A stretch of 30,012 bases of DNA, from positions 1 to 30,012 of the forward strand of contig JAHABX010000032.1 in the NCBI GenBank assembly GCA_018376135.1, read 5' to 3'. The translations under genes were made by a program, and so were the position numbers. The first letter of the stretch is position 1. Each line of letters starts with the position of its first letter. The notes below the pieces were generated by a model that was not told the DNA's origin, did not search any database, and worked only from the letters and a program-made list of their open reading frames with translations. Of the stretch, positions 14,634 through 22,308 are shown piece by piece. The DNA comes from Clostridiales bacterium. GTDB taxonomy: Bacteria > Bacillota > Clostridia > Lachnospirales > Lachnospiraceae.

Positions 14634-16553
14634 ATGAGATTTGAAGCAATGTATCAACCAATCAAGATCGGAAACGTGACAGTTCCGAACCGTTTCGTGA
14701 TGTGTCCCATGGGAAATAATCTGGCGGATACAGACGGAAGGATGAGCGAACGATCTGCCGCTTATTATGGGGCGAGAGCCAAAGGCGGCTTCGGTCTGAT
14801 CACCTTTGAGGCGACGGTAGTGTATGAGCAGGCAAAGGGGGGACCCAGAAAACCGTGTTTATTTTCTGATGATACCATCAGCAGCTTTTCGGCAGTCATT
14901 GCAGCATGTCATCAGGCGGGGGCAAAGGTCTCTGTTCAGCTTCAGCATGCAGGACCGGAAGGAAATTCCCAGGTGACCGGTTATCCGCTGAAGTCAGCAA
15001 GCGCGATTCCTTCTTCTGTAAAAACAGAGATACCGGAAGCAATTTCCACGGAAGAAGTATACCGGCTGATCGAAGCATACGGAGATGCGGCTCTGAGAGC
15101 GAAAAAAGCGGGAGCAGACGCAGTGGAGGTACATTGTGCCCACGGATATCTGGTAAGCTCCTTCATTTCTGAACGGACGAACAAGCGTCAGGATGAATTT
15201 GGCGGATGCTTCGAGAATCGATTGCGTCTTCCCCGGCTGATCATTGAAAATATCCGGGAAAAGGCAGGGAAGTCACTGGCTGTGATCTGCAGAATCAATG
15301 GCTCGGACGATATACTGGGCGGGCAGACGCCTCAGGATGCAGCAGCAGTTGCCGCTTATCTGGAAAAGGAATGTGGCGTGGATGCGCTGCATGTATCCAG
15401 AGCGGTTCATCTGCATGATGAATATATGTGGGCACCCAGTGTGATTCACGAAGGGTTCAGTTCCAGCTGCGTGGCGGAGATCAAACAGGCGGTCAGCATC
15501 CCGGTCATTACCGTAGGACGTTATACAGAGCCTCAGTATGCAGAGCTGATGGTGAAGGAGGGCAAGGCGGATCTGGTAGCCTTCGGACGTCAGAGCATTG
15601 CCGATCCGGAGCTCCCCATGAAGGCGAAGAAGGAAGAACTGGATCTGCTGCAGCCGTGCATCGGCTGTCTTCAGGGCTGTGTGCCGAATATGTTTAAAGG
15701 AGAGCCGATCACCTGCCTGGTAAACCCGCTTGTGGGAAGAGAGATGGAGCTTCTTCCGGCAGAGCAGAAGAAACGCGTCATGGTCATCGGCGGAGGTCCG
15801 GGCGGATTATATGCAGCGTATGTCTGTGCGCTGAGAGGACATGAGGTCACCTTGTATGAGGAGAAGGAGATGCTGGGCGGAAATATGCGTCTGGCAGCAT
15901 ATCCGCCGGGAAAGGGATGCATCAATGCCATGATCTGCAGTTACATCAGCAACTGCAGAGCCCAGGGTGTGGACATCCGGTTAAATACCCGGGTAACTCC
16001 GGAGACTGTCAGGGAGCAGAAGCCGGATGCGGTGATCGTAGCCACAGGCTCCACTCCGCTTGTTCTGCCGATTCCTGGAATTGAGAAGGCGATCCATGCA
16101 GCAGATGTACTGGACGGAAAAGTAAAACCGGGAAAACGGGTTCTGGTTGTCGGCGGAGGAATGGTCGGCTGTGAAGTGGCTGATTTCCTCGGAGAGCTGG
16201 GACATCAGGTATCGATCATTGAGCTGCGTCCTGAACTGGGAGCAGATGTAATTTCCGAGCATCGGAAGTTCCTTATGAAAGCGCTGAAGGAATATCAGGT
16301 GGAAGGAATTACGGGAGCAAAGGTGACCGGATTTTTTGAGGACGGTGTTTCTTATGTGCTTGAAGATGGAACAGAAGGCCGTGTAGAGCAGATGGACAGT
16401 GTGGTGCTTGCAATGGGTTATCGGAATCATGATATATTAAGCAAAGAGATCGAAGATCTTGCGGCGGAAGTATATGTGATCGGAGACGCGGTCCGGGCAC
16501 GCCGGGCGCTGGATGCGACCAAAGAAGCATTGGATGCAGCTATGAAAATCTAA
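14634..16553 (+). CDS. FMN/FAD/4Fe-4S ene-reductase of the BaiCD/2,4-dienoyl-CoA reductase family
   Basis: A 639-residue flavoenzyme. Residues 1-335 form an old-yellow-enzyme barrel (VHCAHGYLVSSFISERTNKR at 166-185, then FGG). Four cysteines at 342, 345, 349 and 361 (CIGCLQGC plus C) bind a 4Fe-4S cluster. The C-terminal half has two dinucleotide folds, VIGGGPGG near 384 and VVGGGMVGCE further on. Such enzymes use NAD(P)H to reduce C=C bonds next to a carbonyl, in fatty acids, bile acids or cinnamates. Between shikimate-type genes it could reduce the ring double bond of shikimate or dehydroshikimate as an electron sink. Length and motifs are complete. It follows the TIM-barrel gene by 18 bases behind an AAAGGA site. 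Confidence 0.88.
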   Translation: MRFEAMYQPIKIGNVTVPNRFVMCPMGNNLADTDGRMSERSAAYYGARAKGGFGLITFEATVVYEQAKGGPRKPCLFSDDTISSFSAVIAACHQAGAKVSVQLQHAGPEGNSQVTGYPLKSASAIPSSVKTEIPEAISTEEVYRLIEAYGDAALRAKKAGADAVEVHCAHGYLVSSFISERTNKRQDEFGGCFENRLRLPRLIIENIREKAGKSLAVICRINGSDDILGGQTPQDAAAVAAYLEKECGVDALHVSRAVHLHDEYMWAPSVIHEGFSSSCVAEIKQAVSIPVITVGRYTEPQYAELMVKEGKADLVAFGRQSIADPELPMKAKKEELDLLQPCIGCLQGCVPNMFKGEPITCLVNPLVGREMELLPAEQKKRVMVIGGGPGGLYAAYVCALRGHEVTLYEEKEMLGGNMRLAAYPPGKGCINAMICSYISNCRAQGVDIRLNTRVTPETVREQKPDAVIVATGSTPLVLPIPGIEKAIHAADVLDGKVKPGKRVLVVGGGMVGCEVADFLGELGHQVSIIELRPELGADVISEHRKFLMKALKEYQVEGITGAKVTGFFEDGVSYVLEDGTEGRVEQMDSVVLAMGYRNHDILSKEIEDLAAEVYVIGDAVRARRALDATKEALDAAMKI

Positions 16554-16580
16554 CGGATATGTGAAAAAAGGAGAACAGCT

Positions 16581-17447
16581 ATGGAGATAGATGGAAGAAC
16601 AGGACTTTATTGCCTGATAGGCTCACCGGTAGGACATTCGGGTTCACCGGCAATGTATAATTACAGCTTTCAGAAAACGAATCTGAACCATGCGTATCTT
16701 GCGTTTGATGTGGGACTTGAGCAGACGGAAGCGGCAGTAGAGGGGCTGAAAGCCATCGGCTGTAAGGGCTTCAATGTGACCATGCCCTGTAAGACGAAGA
16801 TGGCAGAGCTTGCGGATGAGTTATCCGATGCGGCAGCACTGATCGGAGCATGCAATACCGTTGTCATAGAGGAAGGAAAGCTTCATGGACATAATACAGA
16901 CGGTATCGGCTTTGTAAGAAATCTGAAAGAGCGCGGCGTAGATGTAAAAGGCAAAGTCATGACGGTTATGGGGGCAGGCGGAGCAGCTACCGCGATCCAG
17001 GTGCAGTCCGCACTGGAGGGCGCTGCAAAGATCCATATTTTTAACCGGAAGGACGAATTTTATGCGAATGCGGAAAATACGGCAATGAAAATTATGGAAA
17101 AGCTTCCGGGTGTGGAAGTGAAGGTATATCCGCTGGAGGACCGTCAGAAGTTATACGAAAAAATCGGAGAAAGCGATATTCTTGTAAATGCAACAAAGGT
17201 GGGAATGAAGCCTATGGAGGATCAGTCGCTGATTGAAGATCCTGCGGTATTTCGTCCGGAGCTTGTTGTTGCAGATGCGGTTTATAATCCGAGAGAGACA
17301 AAGATGCTTCAGGAAGCAAAGGCAGAAGGCTGCCGGATCGTGCTGGGGGGAATCGGAATGCTCCTCCGTCAGGGCGAAGCAGCATTTCACATTTTTACAG
17401 GAGAAAATATGCCTGTGAAAGAGGTCGAGGAAAAGTTTTTCCAATAA
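16581..17447 (+). CDS. aroE: quinate/shikimate dehydrogenase, YdiB-like, second copy
   Basis: A 288-residue paralog of the first dehydrogenase, with GSPVGHSGSP, NVTMPCK (Lys71), HNTDGIG (Asp107) and GAGGAATAIQ. The cofactor loop IFNRKDEFY is nearly the NRRDEFF sequence of E. coli YdiB, whose Asp favours NAD. The ending GGIGMLLRQGEAAF is the family's C-terminal helix motif. Two copies in one operon may divide the work, for example quinate versus shikimate, or the two reductive directions around dehydroshikimate. It is the last gene of the operon and is followed at once by a terminator. Confidence 0.9.
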   Translation: MEIDGRTGLYCLIGSPVGHSGSPAMYNYSFQKTNLNHAYLAFDVGLEQTEAAVEGLKAIGCKGFNVTMPCKTKMAELADELSDAAALIGACNTVVIEEGKLHGHNTDGIGFVRNLKERGVDVKGKVMTVMGAGGAATAIQVQSALEGAAKIHIFNRKDEFYANAENTAMKIMEKLPGVEVKVYPLEDRQKLYEKIGESDILVNATKVGMKPMEDQSLIEDPAVFRPELVVADAVYNPRETKMLQEAKAEGCRIVLGGIGMLLRQGEAAFHIFTGENMPVKEVEEKFFQ

Positions 17448-17453
17448 AAGAAA

Positions 17454-17498
17454 TACCGGGTGTTCCCATCAGATTCTGATGGGCGCCCGGTAATCTTT
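17454..17498. terminator. bidirectional terminator of the shikimate operon and the HTH gene
   Basis: TACCGGG (17454-17460) pairs with CCCGGTA (17486-17492) and CCCATCAG (17465-17472) with CTGATGGG (17476-17483). Both sides are T-rich on the outgoing strand. It overlaps the last codons of the convergent minus-strand gene. Confidence 0.8.
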
Positions 17499-18059
17499 TC
17501 CCAGCATCTGTTTTTTCTTTTCCTGGAATTCCCAGAAGTAATCCTCCCGTACATCGGACCACTCGTGAGTGCTCCGGTCATAGACCTGTACATATTCTTC
17601 GATCTGAGGATGGCAGCGTACGGTGTTGGACAGATATTCTTCTCCCGTCAGGGGATTGATATCTCCCTGAGGCTTGGGTTTCCGGAAGGCGTCCGGGATC
17701 TGGAAGGTAATGCCGGAAGAAGATCTCTGTGCGGGAGCGGGTGTTTCCTGGAGGGGAGCGCCTGCTCTGGCGGGAACGGGCAGCTCCTGCCTGAGAATGG
17801 GCGCGGCAGATTCCTCATGGACGGTGCCTGGAATCGCTGCCGTGACCGGAGTGAGCCGGACAGATACATGGAAACCCAAAAGGGCGGCAATGACATGCAT
17901 GTCCTGCTCAGGAAAATTATCCCGTTTGAGACGCTGAGTCAGATTCTGCCGGGACATGGGGGTTCCGGTGCGCTCTGTGTACAGATCTGCCAGCTCCCTG
18001 ATCGTCATGTTTTTGCGTTTTAATATGATTTTTATCTGTTCTCCGAATGAAAGCTCCAT
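17469..18059 (-). CDS. helix-turn-helix domain protein of unknown role
   Basis: A 196-residue protein. The N-terminal 65 residues form an XRE-like DNA-binding domain (FGEQIKIILKRKNMTIRELA, then MSRQNLTQRLKRDNF). A Pro/Ala-rich linker follows at about 85-125. The C-terminus (LTGEEYLSNTVRCHPQIEEY, then YFWEFQEKKKQMLG) is conserved-looking but not known to me. The start at 18059 has AGAGGG seven bases upstream, better than the earlier in-frame start at 18110. The target is unknown. Its stop lies inside the shared terminator hairpin. Confidence 0.75.
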   Translation of the reverse strand: MELSFGEQIKIILKRKNMTIRELADLYTERTGTPMSRQNLTQRLKRDNFPEQDMHVIAALLGFHVSVRLTPVTAAIPGTVHEESAAPILRQELPVPARAGAPLQETPAPAQRSSSGITFQIPDAFRKPKPQGDINPLTGEEYLSNTVRCHPQIEEYVQVYDRSTHEWSDVREDYFWEFQEKKKQMLGKDYRAPIRI

Positions 18060-18178
18060 GATAGATCCCTCTCGTTTTTTCCTTTGTTTTCCAATGAAAG
18101 TATAATACATAATTCCACAATTGTAAATCCAGAAGTTTCTTTTGCCGGAGAAATGTAAAGATTGGAAAGAGAATACTG

Positions 18179-19063
18179 CTAATATCCGATCAGGGAGATT
18201 CCCAGCTCATATACGGCGTCCGCTCCCGGTTCCAGAGACTGGATATTTCTCTTGTGAGTGAAGATATCATCCTCATCGTCATAGATGGCGCTTCCGTTCC
18301 AGGGCTCCACACACAGGAAAGGCGCTCCGCCAAGCGGAGTCCAGAAGGCAACGGACACAAAATCTGTATAATCGACAGCGACGCCCTTTCCGGAGGCAGG
18401 GTTCAGCAGCCGGACCACATTGGAATCCGTGTGCTCGAAGAAGATGGCATCATCATTGAAAAGCTCCGGTGCAAGGGAGATGGTTCTTCCCTTTTCGGCA
18501 TAGAGCCGGTGTGTTCCGGAGGAAAAACAGCAGTTTTTCAGGTCATAGACGGTGGCATTCAGATGTTCGTCCTTTTCAAATTCAAGGATATAATCGGTAA
18601 AGGCTTCTCCCTCCTCCAGAGGGCACATGAATCCCGGGTGAGCGCCGATATGATAGTACATGGTACGGCTGTCACGATTGAATACCTGACAGGTCATCTG
18701 CAGATGATTTCCGCACAGACGGTAAGTAAGGCAAAGCTTAAAGGCATACGGATAGATCGGATGCGTAGCATCGCTGTCCGTGAGCGAGAAGGTCACCTCA
18801 TTTTCGCTTTGACCGGAGACGGAGAACTGACTGCTTTTACAGAAGCCGTGCTGGGGCATCTCGCGGGAAATCCCTTCTATGATGGTTCTGCCGTTTCTTA
18901 CATTTCCGATGGTGGGAAATAAAAGAGGGGATGAACCATTCCAGTATGCCGGGTCAGCATTCCAGATGAATTCCCGTCCGGACGGATCCGTGAAGGATTT
19001 CAGCTCCGCACCCAATGTGTCTATGGCGACCTGATAGTTTTCAGAGGAAAGTTTGATGATCAT
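18179..19063 (-). CDS. aldose 1-epimerase family protein (LacX-like)
   Basis: A 294-residue cytosolic protein of the galactose mutarotase fold. His72 in MPQHGF, His142 in GAHPGF and Glu253 in CVEPWNG match the catalytic His/His/Glu of the family. The LLFPTIGN block near 47-54 is typical of the LacX-like branch, whose natural sugar is mostly unknown. It should speed interconversion of alpha and beta sugar anomers. It has an AAGGAG site just upstream of the start and no sugar genes next to it. Confidence 0.88.
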   Translation of the reverse strand: MIIKLSSENYQVAIDTLGAELKSFTDPSGREFIWNADPAYWNGSSPLLFPTIGNVRNGRTIIEGISREMPQHGFCKSSQFSVSGQSENEVTFSLTDSDATHPIYPYAFKLCLTYRLCGNHLQMTCQVFNRDSRTMYYHIGAHPGFMCPLEEGEAFTDYILEFEKDEHLNATVYDLKNCCFSSGTHRLYAEKGRTISLAPELFNDDAIFFEHTDSNVVRLLNPASGKGVAVDYTDFVSVAFWTPLGGAPFLCVEPWNGSAIYDDEDDIFTHKRNIQSLEPGADAVYELGISLIGY

Positions 19064-19252
19064 AATCGGGGCTCCTTTTCAGTGAAAGATATATTATTTT
19101 TGTGCAGGCACAGGGGCGTTCAGACCCTGAACCTCTGGTATGATACAGGTTTAGTATATCCGAAAAGTGCCGGTCTGTATAGAAGAAACGTTACTGAGAA
19201 CGACCATAGGGAGTGAGCAGTAACGAAGGAACCACGGAAAAGTGAAATGCAG
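19064..19252. promoter_or_regulatory. divergent intergenic region between the epimerase gene and the thi operon
   Basis: This holds the minus-strand leader of the epimerase gene and a perfect GTTCAG-ACC-CTGAAC inverted repeat (19118-19132), a possible operator. On the minus strand a TATACT lies near 19153. No gene and no TPP riboswitch consensus (CTGAGA and the paired GAACCTGAT core) are present. Confidence 0.35.
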
Positions 19253-19281
19253 TTGACAAACCTGCCGCATATGTATAAAAT
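19253..19281 (+). promoter_or_regulatory. strong promoter of the thi operon
   Basis: A consensus TTGACA (19253-19258), a 17-base spacer and TAAAAT (19276-19281). Transcription should start near 19288, leaving a leader of about 135 bases before thiS. Confidence 0.75.
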
Positions 19282-19287
19282 ATCTAT

Positions 19288-19421
19288 CAGAGTGCAGACG
19301 TTGAGCCGCACGAAGGGGTACACCACCACGGGTGTATGCTTTCGTGCGGCTTTTTTGCGCTTCCGGTTCCTTTCGGGAACCCGGATGCAGAGTCTGCCGT
19401 ATGCAGAAGGAGGAGACAAAA
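19288..19421 (+). promoter_or_regulatory. structured leader (attenuator candidate) of the thi operon
   Basis: The leader has a terminator hairpin (19304-19356), a second stem GGTTCC/GGAACC (19365-19381) and a third, TCTGC/GCAGA (19393-19407), next to the ribosome site. GTCTGC (19392-19397) can alternatively pair with GCAGAC (19294-19299) at the 5' end, so two folds exclude each other. No TPP aptamer is seen. Confidence 0.45.
19304..19356 (+). terminator. intrinsic terminator inside the thi leader
   Basis: AGCCGCACGAA (19304-19314) pairs perfectly with TTCGTGCGGCT (19341-19351), with an inner TACACC/GGTGTA stem, followed by six T. It begins only about 15 bases after the expected transcript start. 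Confidence 0.8.
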
Positions 19422-19616
19422 GTGGTGCAGATTAACGGAGAGACCAAAGCTGTACAGGGGATGAGTCTTTTGGATTATCTGGTACAGGAGGGATATCAGC
19501 CGGAACGGATCGCAGTGGAGTGTAATGGCGGGATCGTATCGAAGGCGGCTTATAAAGAAAAGCTCCTTGAGGACGGAGACGTTCTGGAGATCGTCAGCTT
19601 TGTAGGAGGAGGCTGA
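19422..19616 (+). CDS. thiS: thiamine biosynthesis sulfur carrier protein ThiS
   Basis: A 64-residue ubiquitin-like protein ending in the required Gly-Gly (FVGGG). It carries sulfur as a C-terminal thiocarboxylate for making the thiazole ring of thiamine. The pattern ECNGGIVSKAAY in the middle and EDGDVLEIVSFVGGG at the end is typical. The GTG at 19422 is chosen because AAGGAGG lies eight bases upstream and homologs start at the VQINGE strand; an ATG at 19401 lies before the ribosome site. Confidence 0.9.
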   Translation: MVQINGETKAVQGMSLLDYLVQEGYQPERIAVECNGGIVSKAAYKEKLLEDGDVLEIVSFVGGG

Positions 19617-19617
19617 G

Positions 19618-20268
19618 ATGGAGAAAAGGGAAGCATACAGGATCCCCACAGAGGAAGAGCTGAAGCAGGCGCTGGAGCTTCGGCATACGAAGGAGGTGCA
19701 GGAGAAGCTTGGAAAGGCAAAGGCGGCAGTCTGCGGTCTTGGAGGGCTTGGTTCCCATATTGCCTTTTCACTGGCAAGATGCGGGATCGGCAGTCTGCAT
19801 CTGATCGATTTTGACTGTGTGGATCTGACGAACCTGAACCGGCAGCAGTATGGGCTCCGGCATCTGGGAATGCCGAAGACAGAGGCATTGAAGCAGCAGC
19901 TTCTGGAGATCAATCCGTACATACAGATCAGGACGGATCAGGTGCGCATGACAGAGGAGAATACAGAAGAGCTTCTGAAAGAAGACAGGTATATCTGTGA
20001 GGCGTTTGATGTTCCGGAGGCAAAGGCGATGCTGACCAACTGCGTGCTTACCTGTTTTCCGGAGAAATATCTTGCCGGCGCTTCCGGAATGGCAGGCTAT
20101 GGGGACAGCAACAGCATCTGTACCCGGAAGATCCTCGGACACTATTACCTGTGCGGGGACGGCGTTTCCGATGTGGAAGCGTGCGGCGGTCTGATGGCGC
20201 CGAGAGTTATGCTCTGTGCGGCTCATCAGGCAAACAAAATACTGGAATGGATCATAGAAGGAGAATAG
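19618..20268 (+). CDS. thiF: sulfur carrier adenylyltransferase ThiF
   Basis: A 216-residue E1-like enzyme that adenylates the C-terminus of ThiS. The nucleotide loop CGLGGLGSHIA is at 39-49, and IDFDCVDLTNLNRQ (63-76) holds the Asp and Arg that bind ATP. It is the short clostridial version (ThiF family 2) without the two CxxC zinc pairs of the long enzymes. It starts one base after the thiS stop. Part of the compact thiS-thiF-thiG-thiH-tenI operon. Confidence 0.9.
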   Translation: MEKREAYRIPTEEELKQALELRHTKEVQEKLGKAKAAVCGLGGLGSHIAFSLARCGIGSLHLIDFDCVDLTNLNRQQYGLRHLGMPKTEALKQQLLEINPYIQIRTDQVRMTEENTEELLKEDRYICEAFDVPEAKAMLTNCVLTCFPEKYLAGASGMAGYGDSNSICTRKILGHYYLCGDGVSDVEACGGLMAPRVMLCAAHQANKILEWIIEGE

Positions 20269-20272
20269 ACAT

Positions 20273-21043
20273 ATGAAGAAGGATACATTGATACTTGGCG
20301 GTAAAGAGTTTACATCCCGTTTTATTCTTGGATCGGGAAAATATTCAATGGAGCTGATTCAGGCAGCGGTGGAAAATGCGGGAGCAGAAATCATCACTCT
20401 GGCAGTACGCAGGACCAATACGAAGAAGAATGAAAATATTCTGGATTATATTCCGGAGCATGTGACGCTTTTGCCCAACACCTCCGGAGCAAGAGATGCC
20501 AATGAGGCGGTCCGCATTGCCCGGATGGCACGGGAGATCGGCTGCGGAAATTTTGTGAAGGTAGAGATCATGAAGGACAGCAAGTATCTGCTGCCGGATA
20601 ATGCAGAAACGGTAAAGGCAACGGAGCTGCTGGCAAAGGAAGGCTTTGTGGTGCTTCCATATATGTATCCGGATCTGTATGCGGCGCGGGCGCTGGCAGA
20701 GGCAGGTGCGGCAGCAGTCATGCCGCTGGCTTCTCCCATTGGATCCAATAAAGGGCTTGCAACCAGGGAATTTATCCAGATCCTGATCGATGAGATCGAT
20801 CTGCCCATTATTGTGGATGCGGGGATCGGCAGACCGTCCCAGGCGTGTGAGGCAATGGAGATGGGAGCTGCGGCGATCATGGCAAATACGGCAATTGCAA
20901 CGGCGGGAGATATTCCGGCAATGGCAGGCGCCTTCAAAAATGCCATCGAAGCAGGCAGAGCGGCATATCTGTCCGGGCTTGGACGTGTGCTGGAGCGCGG
21001 CGCATCCGCCTCTGATCCACTGACCGGATTTCTGAGAGATTAG
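20273..21043 (+). CDS. thiG: thiazole synthase ThiG
   Basis: A 256-residue TIM-barrel enzyme that joins deoxyxylulose phosphate, dehydroglycine and ThiS-borne sulfur into the thiazole phosphate. Lys96 in NFVKVEIMKD is the Schiff-base lysine. Other family blocks are FILGSGKY, AVRRTN, LPNTSGARDA, PLASPIGS and VDAGIGRPSQA. Length is normal. It starts five bases after thiF. Confidence 0.95.
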   Translation: MKKDTLILGGKEFTSRFILGSGKYSMELIQAAVENAGAEIITLAVRRTNTKKNENILDYIPEHVTLLPNTSGARDANEAVRIARMAREIGCGNFVKVEIMKDSKYLLPDNAETVKATELLAKEGFVVLPYMYPDLYAARALAEAGAAAVMPLASPIGSNKGLATREFIQILIDEIDLPIIVDAGIGRPSQACEAMEMGAAAIMANTAIATAGDIPAMAGAFKNAIEAGRAAYLSGLGRVLERGASASDPLTGFLRD

Positions 21044-21054
21044 AGGTGGATGAG

Positions 21055-22308
21055 ATGGCTGAAAATCAGTTTTTTGTAGATTCGGATAAGTTAGGAGCGA
21101 AAGCTCTGGAGAAAAAGCACCGGCTGGAGCAGGATCCGTCAAGCCGCGCCAGCCATATGGAATATATGGAAGGGATGGAGCGCATTTCCTCGGATATTAT
21201 GGAGCGGGTGCTTCGGGAAATGAACGGGTATGAGTATGACCGTTATACAGATGCGGATGTGAGGAGAGCTCTTGCCCATGAGACCTGCAGTGTGGAGGAC
21301 TTTAAGGCGCTGCTCTCTCCGGCAGCGGCACCTTATCTGGAGCAGATGGCAGAGAGGGCAAAGGCAGAGACCGGAAAGCATTTCGGAAATACGGTCTACC
21401 TGTTCACTCCGCTCTATATTGCCAATTATTGTGAGAATTACTGCATCTACTGCGGCTTTAACTGCTACAACGATATTGTGAGAAAGAAGCTGAATCAGGA
21501 GGAGATCGAGAAGGAGATGAAGATCATCGCTGATTCCGGTATCGAAGAGATCCTGATGCTGACCGGGGAAAGCCGGAGTATGAGTGATGTACAGTATATC
21601 GGTGAAGCATGTAAGCTTGCCGCAAAATATTTCCGGAATGTGGGACTGGAGATCTATCCGGTGAACAGTGACGAGTATCGTTACCTTCATGAGTGCGGCG
21701 CGGATTATGTGACTGTATTCCAGGAGACCTATGATTCGGATAAATATGAAGGGCTGCATCTGCTGGGACATAAGAGAGTGTTCCCGTACCGGTTTGAGGC
21801 ACAGGAACGGGCGATCCTGGGCGGAATGAGAGGCGTGGGCTTTTCTGCGCTGCTGGGACTTGCAGATTTCAGAAAGGATGCGCTGGCATCCGCGCTTCAC
21901 GTCTACTATCTGCAGCGGAAATACCCTCATGCGGAATATTCCCTGTCCTGTCCGAGACTGCGTCCCATTATCAATAATGACAGGATCAATCCGCTGGATG
22001 TCCATGAAAAGGAGCTGTGTCAGGTGCTGTGCGCATACAGGATCTTCCTTCCTTATGTGGGCATTACCGTATCTTCGAGAGAACAGAAGCATTTCCGGGA
22101 CGGTATCGTGAAGATTGCGGCTACGAAGGTGTCGGCAGGCGTTTCCACCGGCATCGGTGACCACGAGAGCAAGTACGAGGGCAAAGAGGATACGGGCGCG
22201 GGAGATGAGCAGTTTGAGATCTCGGATGACCGAAGCTTTGACCAGATGTACGGCGATATGGCAAAGGAAGGACTGCAGCCGGTCCTGAATGACTATGTCT
22301 ATGTGTAG
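21055..22308 (+). CDS. thiH: 2-iminoacetate (dehydroglycine) synthase ThiH
   Basis: A 417-residue radical SAM enzyme that cleaves tyrosine to dehydroglycine for ThiG, the anaerobic alternative to glycine oxidase ThiO. The cluster cysteines Cys126, Cys130 and Cys133 are seen in CENYCIYCGF, and YSLSCPRLRP occurs further on. Presence of ThiH rather than ThiO fits an anaerobe. The ATG at 21055 is used with AGAGGTGG upstream; a GTG at 21046 overlaps that site. The end overlaps the next gene by 20 bases. Confidence 0.93.
   Translation: MAENQFFVDSDKLGAKALEKKHRLEQDPSSRASHMEYMEGMERISSDIMERVLREMNGYEYDRYTDADVRRALAHETCSVEDFKALLSPAAAPYLEQMAERAKAETGKHFGNTVYLFTPLYIANYCENYCIYCGFNCYNDIVRKKLNQEEIEKEMKIIADSGIEEILMLTGESRSMSDVQYIGEACKLAAKYFRNVGLEIYPVNSDEYRYLHECGADYVTVFQETYDSDKYEGLHLLGHKRVFPYRFEAQERAILGGMRGVGFSALLGLADFRKDALASALHVYYLQRKYPHAEYSLSCPRLRPIINNDRINPLDVHEKELCQVLCAYRIFLPYVGITVSSREQKHFRDGIVKIAATKVSAGVSTGIGDHESKYEGKEDTGAGDEQFEISDDRSFDQMYGDMAKEGLQPVLNDYVYV

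Noticed and set aside
19104..19160. Possible TPP riboswitch, suggested by CCCTGAACCTCTGG
   Set aside because: The CTGAGA core and the paired arms are missing, and it lies upstream of the thi promoter, so it would not be in the transcript.
21139..22164. Minus-strand open frame of 341 codons opposite thiH
   Set aside because: An antisense shadow of a radical SAM gene whose cysteine motif and context are certain.
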